Part shown: piece after piece, positions 5,925-6,185 of the stretch
Layout of the letters: each line of letters starts with the position of its first letter
Numbering within the stretch: position 1 is the stretch's first letter
Origin: Myxococcales bacterium
Lineage (GTDB): Bacteria; Desulfobacterota_B; Binatia; UBA1149; SPBQ01
Direction: 5' to 3'
Assembly (NCBI GenBank): GCA_004525875.1
Contig: SPBQ01000148.1
Coordinates: forward strand, 1 to 6,185
DNA: 6,185 nt
The notes under the pieces: model-generated
What the model saw: the letters and a program-made list of their open reading frames with translations, nothing else
Databases searched by the model: none
Told to the model about the DNA's origin: nothing
Program-made: the position numbers and the translations under genes

Positions 5925-6185
5925 GAGCGTTTCTCCTCCGCATCGCCATCGTGGGGGGGGGGTCCCGCGTCCTTGTCGTTCGCGCGATTCGCGCCGCCGC
6001 CGCGGGCCGCCTTGCGGCGTAGTGCCGAGAGCTCGTCGAGACGGTCGGCGACGCGACGGTTGACGGTGTCATCGGGGTAGCGTCCGTCTTCTCCGGGCTC
6101 GCCGGCTTCGACGCCGGTCATGACGGTGAGGGCCTCGTCGACGGTCTCGACGGCGTACACCCGGAAGCGTCCTGCGGCGGCGGCG
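5921..6185 (-). CDS. Lon-like AAA protease (AAA_32/LonB type), C-terminal fragment
   Basis: Only the last 87 residues are in the window; the gene begins beyond the right edge. The visible part starts AAAAGRFRVYAVETVDEALT, continues with TGVEAGEPGEDGRYPDDTVN and then RRVADRLDELSALRR. This matches the end of the protease domain in Lon-family proteins with an AAA_32 ATPase, where a 'F.IYAV.T.DE...LTG..AGE....G.YP..(T/S)VN' pattern closes the fold. The catalytic Ser-Lys pair and ATPase motifs would lie upstream, so activity cannot be judged here. After the folded part comes a Gly/Ala/charged tail (about 30 residues) of low complexity, encoded in part by a run of ten C. The stop TGA (5923-5921) overlaps the stress-protein GTG. 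The product is expected to be a cytoplasmic ATP-dependent protease for quality control. Confidence 0.8.
   Translation of the reverse strand, partial: AAAAGRFRVYAVETVDEALTVMTGVEAGEPGEDGRYPDDTVNRRVADRLDELSALRRKAARGGGANRANDKDAGPPPHDGDAEEKRS
5933..5939 (-). promoter_or_regulatory. Ribosome binding site of the universal stress protein gene
   Basis: GGAGGAG lies inside the last codons of the Lon-like gene, 8 bases before GTG 5924. It decides this start and, with the GTGA overlap, indicates coupled translation of the protease and stress-protein genes. Confidence 0.65.
5953..5962 (-). repeat. Ten-base C homopolymer in the Lon-like tail
   Basis: The minus strand reads GGA CCC CCC CCC CAC (ten G on the plus strand) and encodes the PPP of AGPPPHDG, 9 codons before the ribosome binding site and stop region. 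It is the longest homopolymer in the window. It could be a slippage-prone tract, a frameshift site or a sequencing-error hotspot. Confidence 0.9.

Noticed and set aside
5310..6080. 256-codon plus-strand frame opposite the universal stress protein
   Set aside because: Composition is that of an antisense shadow, and the minus strand encodes clear Usp and Lon-like sequence through the same bases.

Overview
High-GC bacterial chromosome fragment. Dense coding, GTG start codons and 4-base GTGA gene overlaps point to a GC-rich proteobacterium-like lineage (gammaproteobacterial, myxobacterial or a related 'delta' group). The sequence alone does not fix the taxon, and I see no sign of phage, insertion sequence, CRISPR, tRNA or rRNA.

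Left half (1-3193, plus strand): two co-directional genes. The first encodes a CehA/McbA-type PHP-fold metallohydrolase whose 5' end lies outside the window. Its frame is interrupted by a single in-frame TGA at 177-179, and the sequence on both sides reads as one continuous protein. The second overlaps it by GTGA (1874-1877) and encodes an exported protein with an unrecognised N-terminal domain and C-terminal HEAT-like repeats. The two are almost certainly co-transcribed and translationally coupled.

Middle (3194-3412): the only non-trivial intergenic region, about 220 bases. It holds a small hairpin at the convergence point and, on the minus strand, a 28-codon reading frame for a single-pass membrane peptide. 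That frame has an excellent Shine-Dalgarno sequence and a plausible sigma70-type promoter.

Right half (3413-6185, minus strand): a run of three genes, read right to left. These are the C-terminus of a Lon-like AAA protease (AAA_32 type, running off the right edge), a tandem-domain universal stress protein overlapping it by GTGA, and a ClsC/YmdC-like phospholipase D-family cardiolipin synthase 46 bases further on. The small membrane peptide follows on the same strand. The grouping suggests protein quality control, stress response and membrane-lipid remodelling, but that link is inference.

The most notable observations are the TGA within an otherwise intact metallohydrolase frame; a ten-base C tract in the Lon tail, where a one-base slip in one direction would fuse Lon to the stress protein; and the membrane micro-peptide. 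Apart from these the window looks like ordinary chromosomal housekeeping and accessory DNA, with no clear multi-gene novel system.
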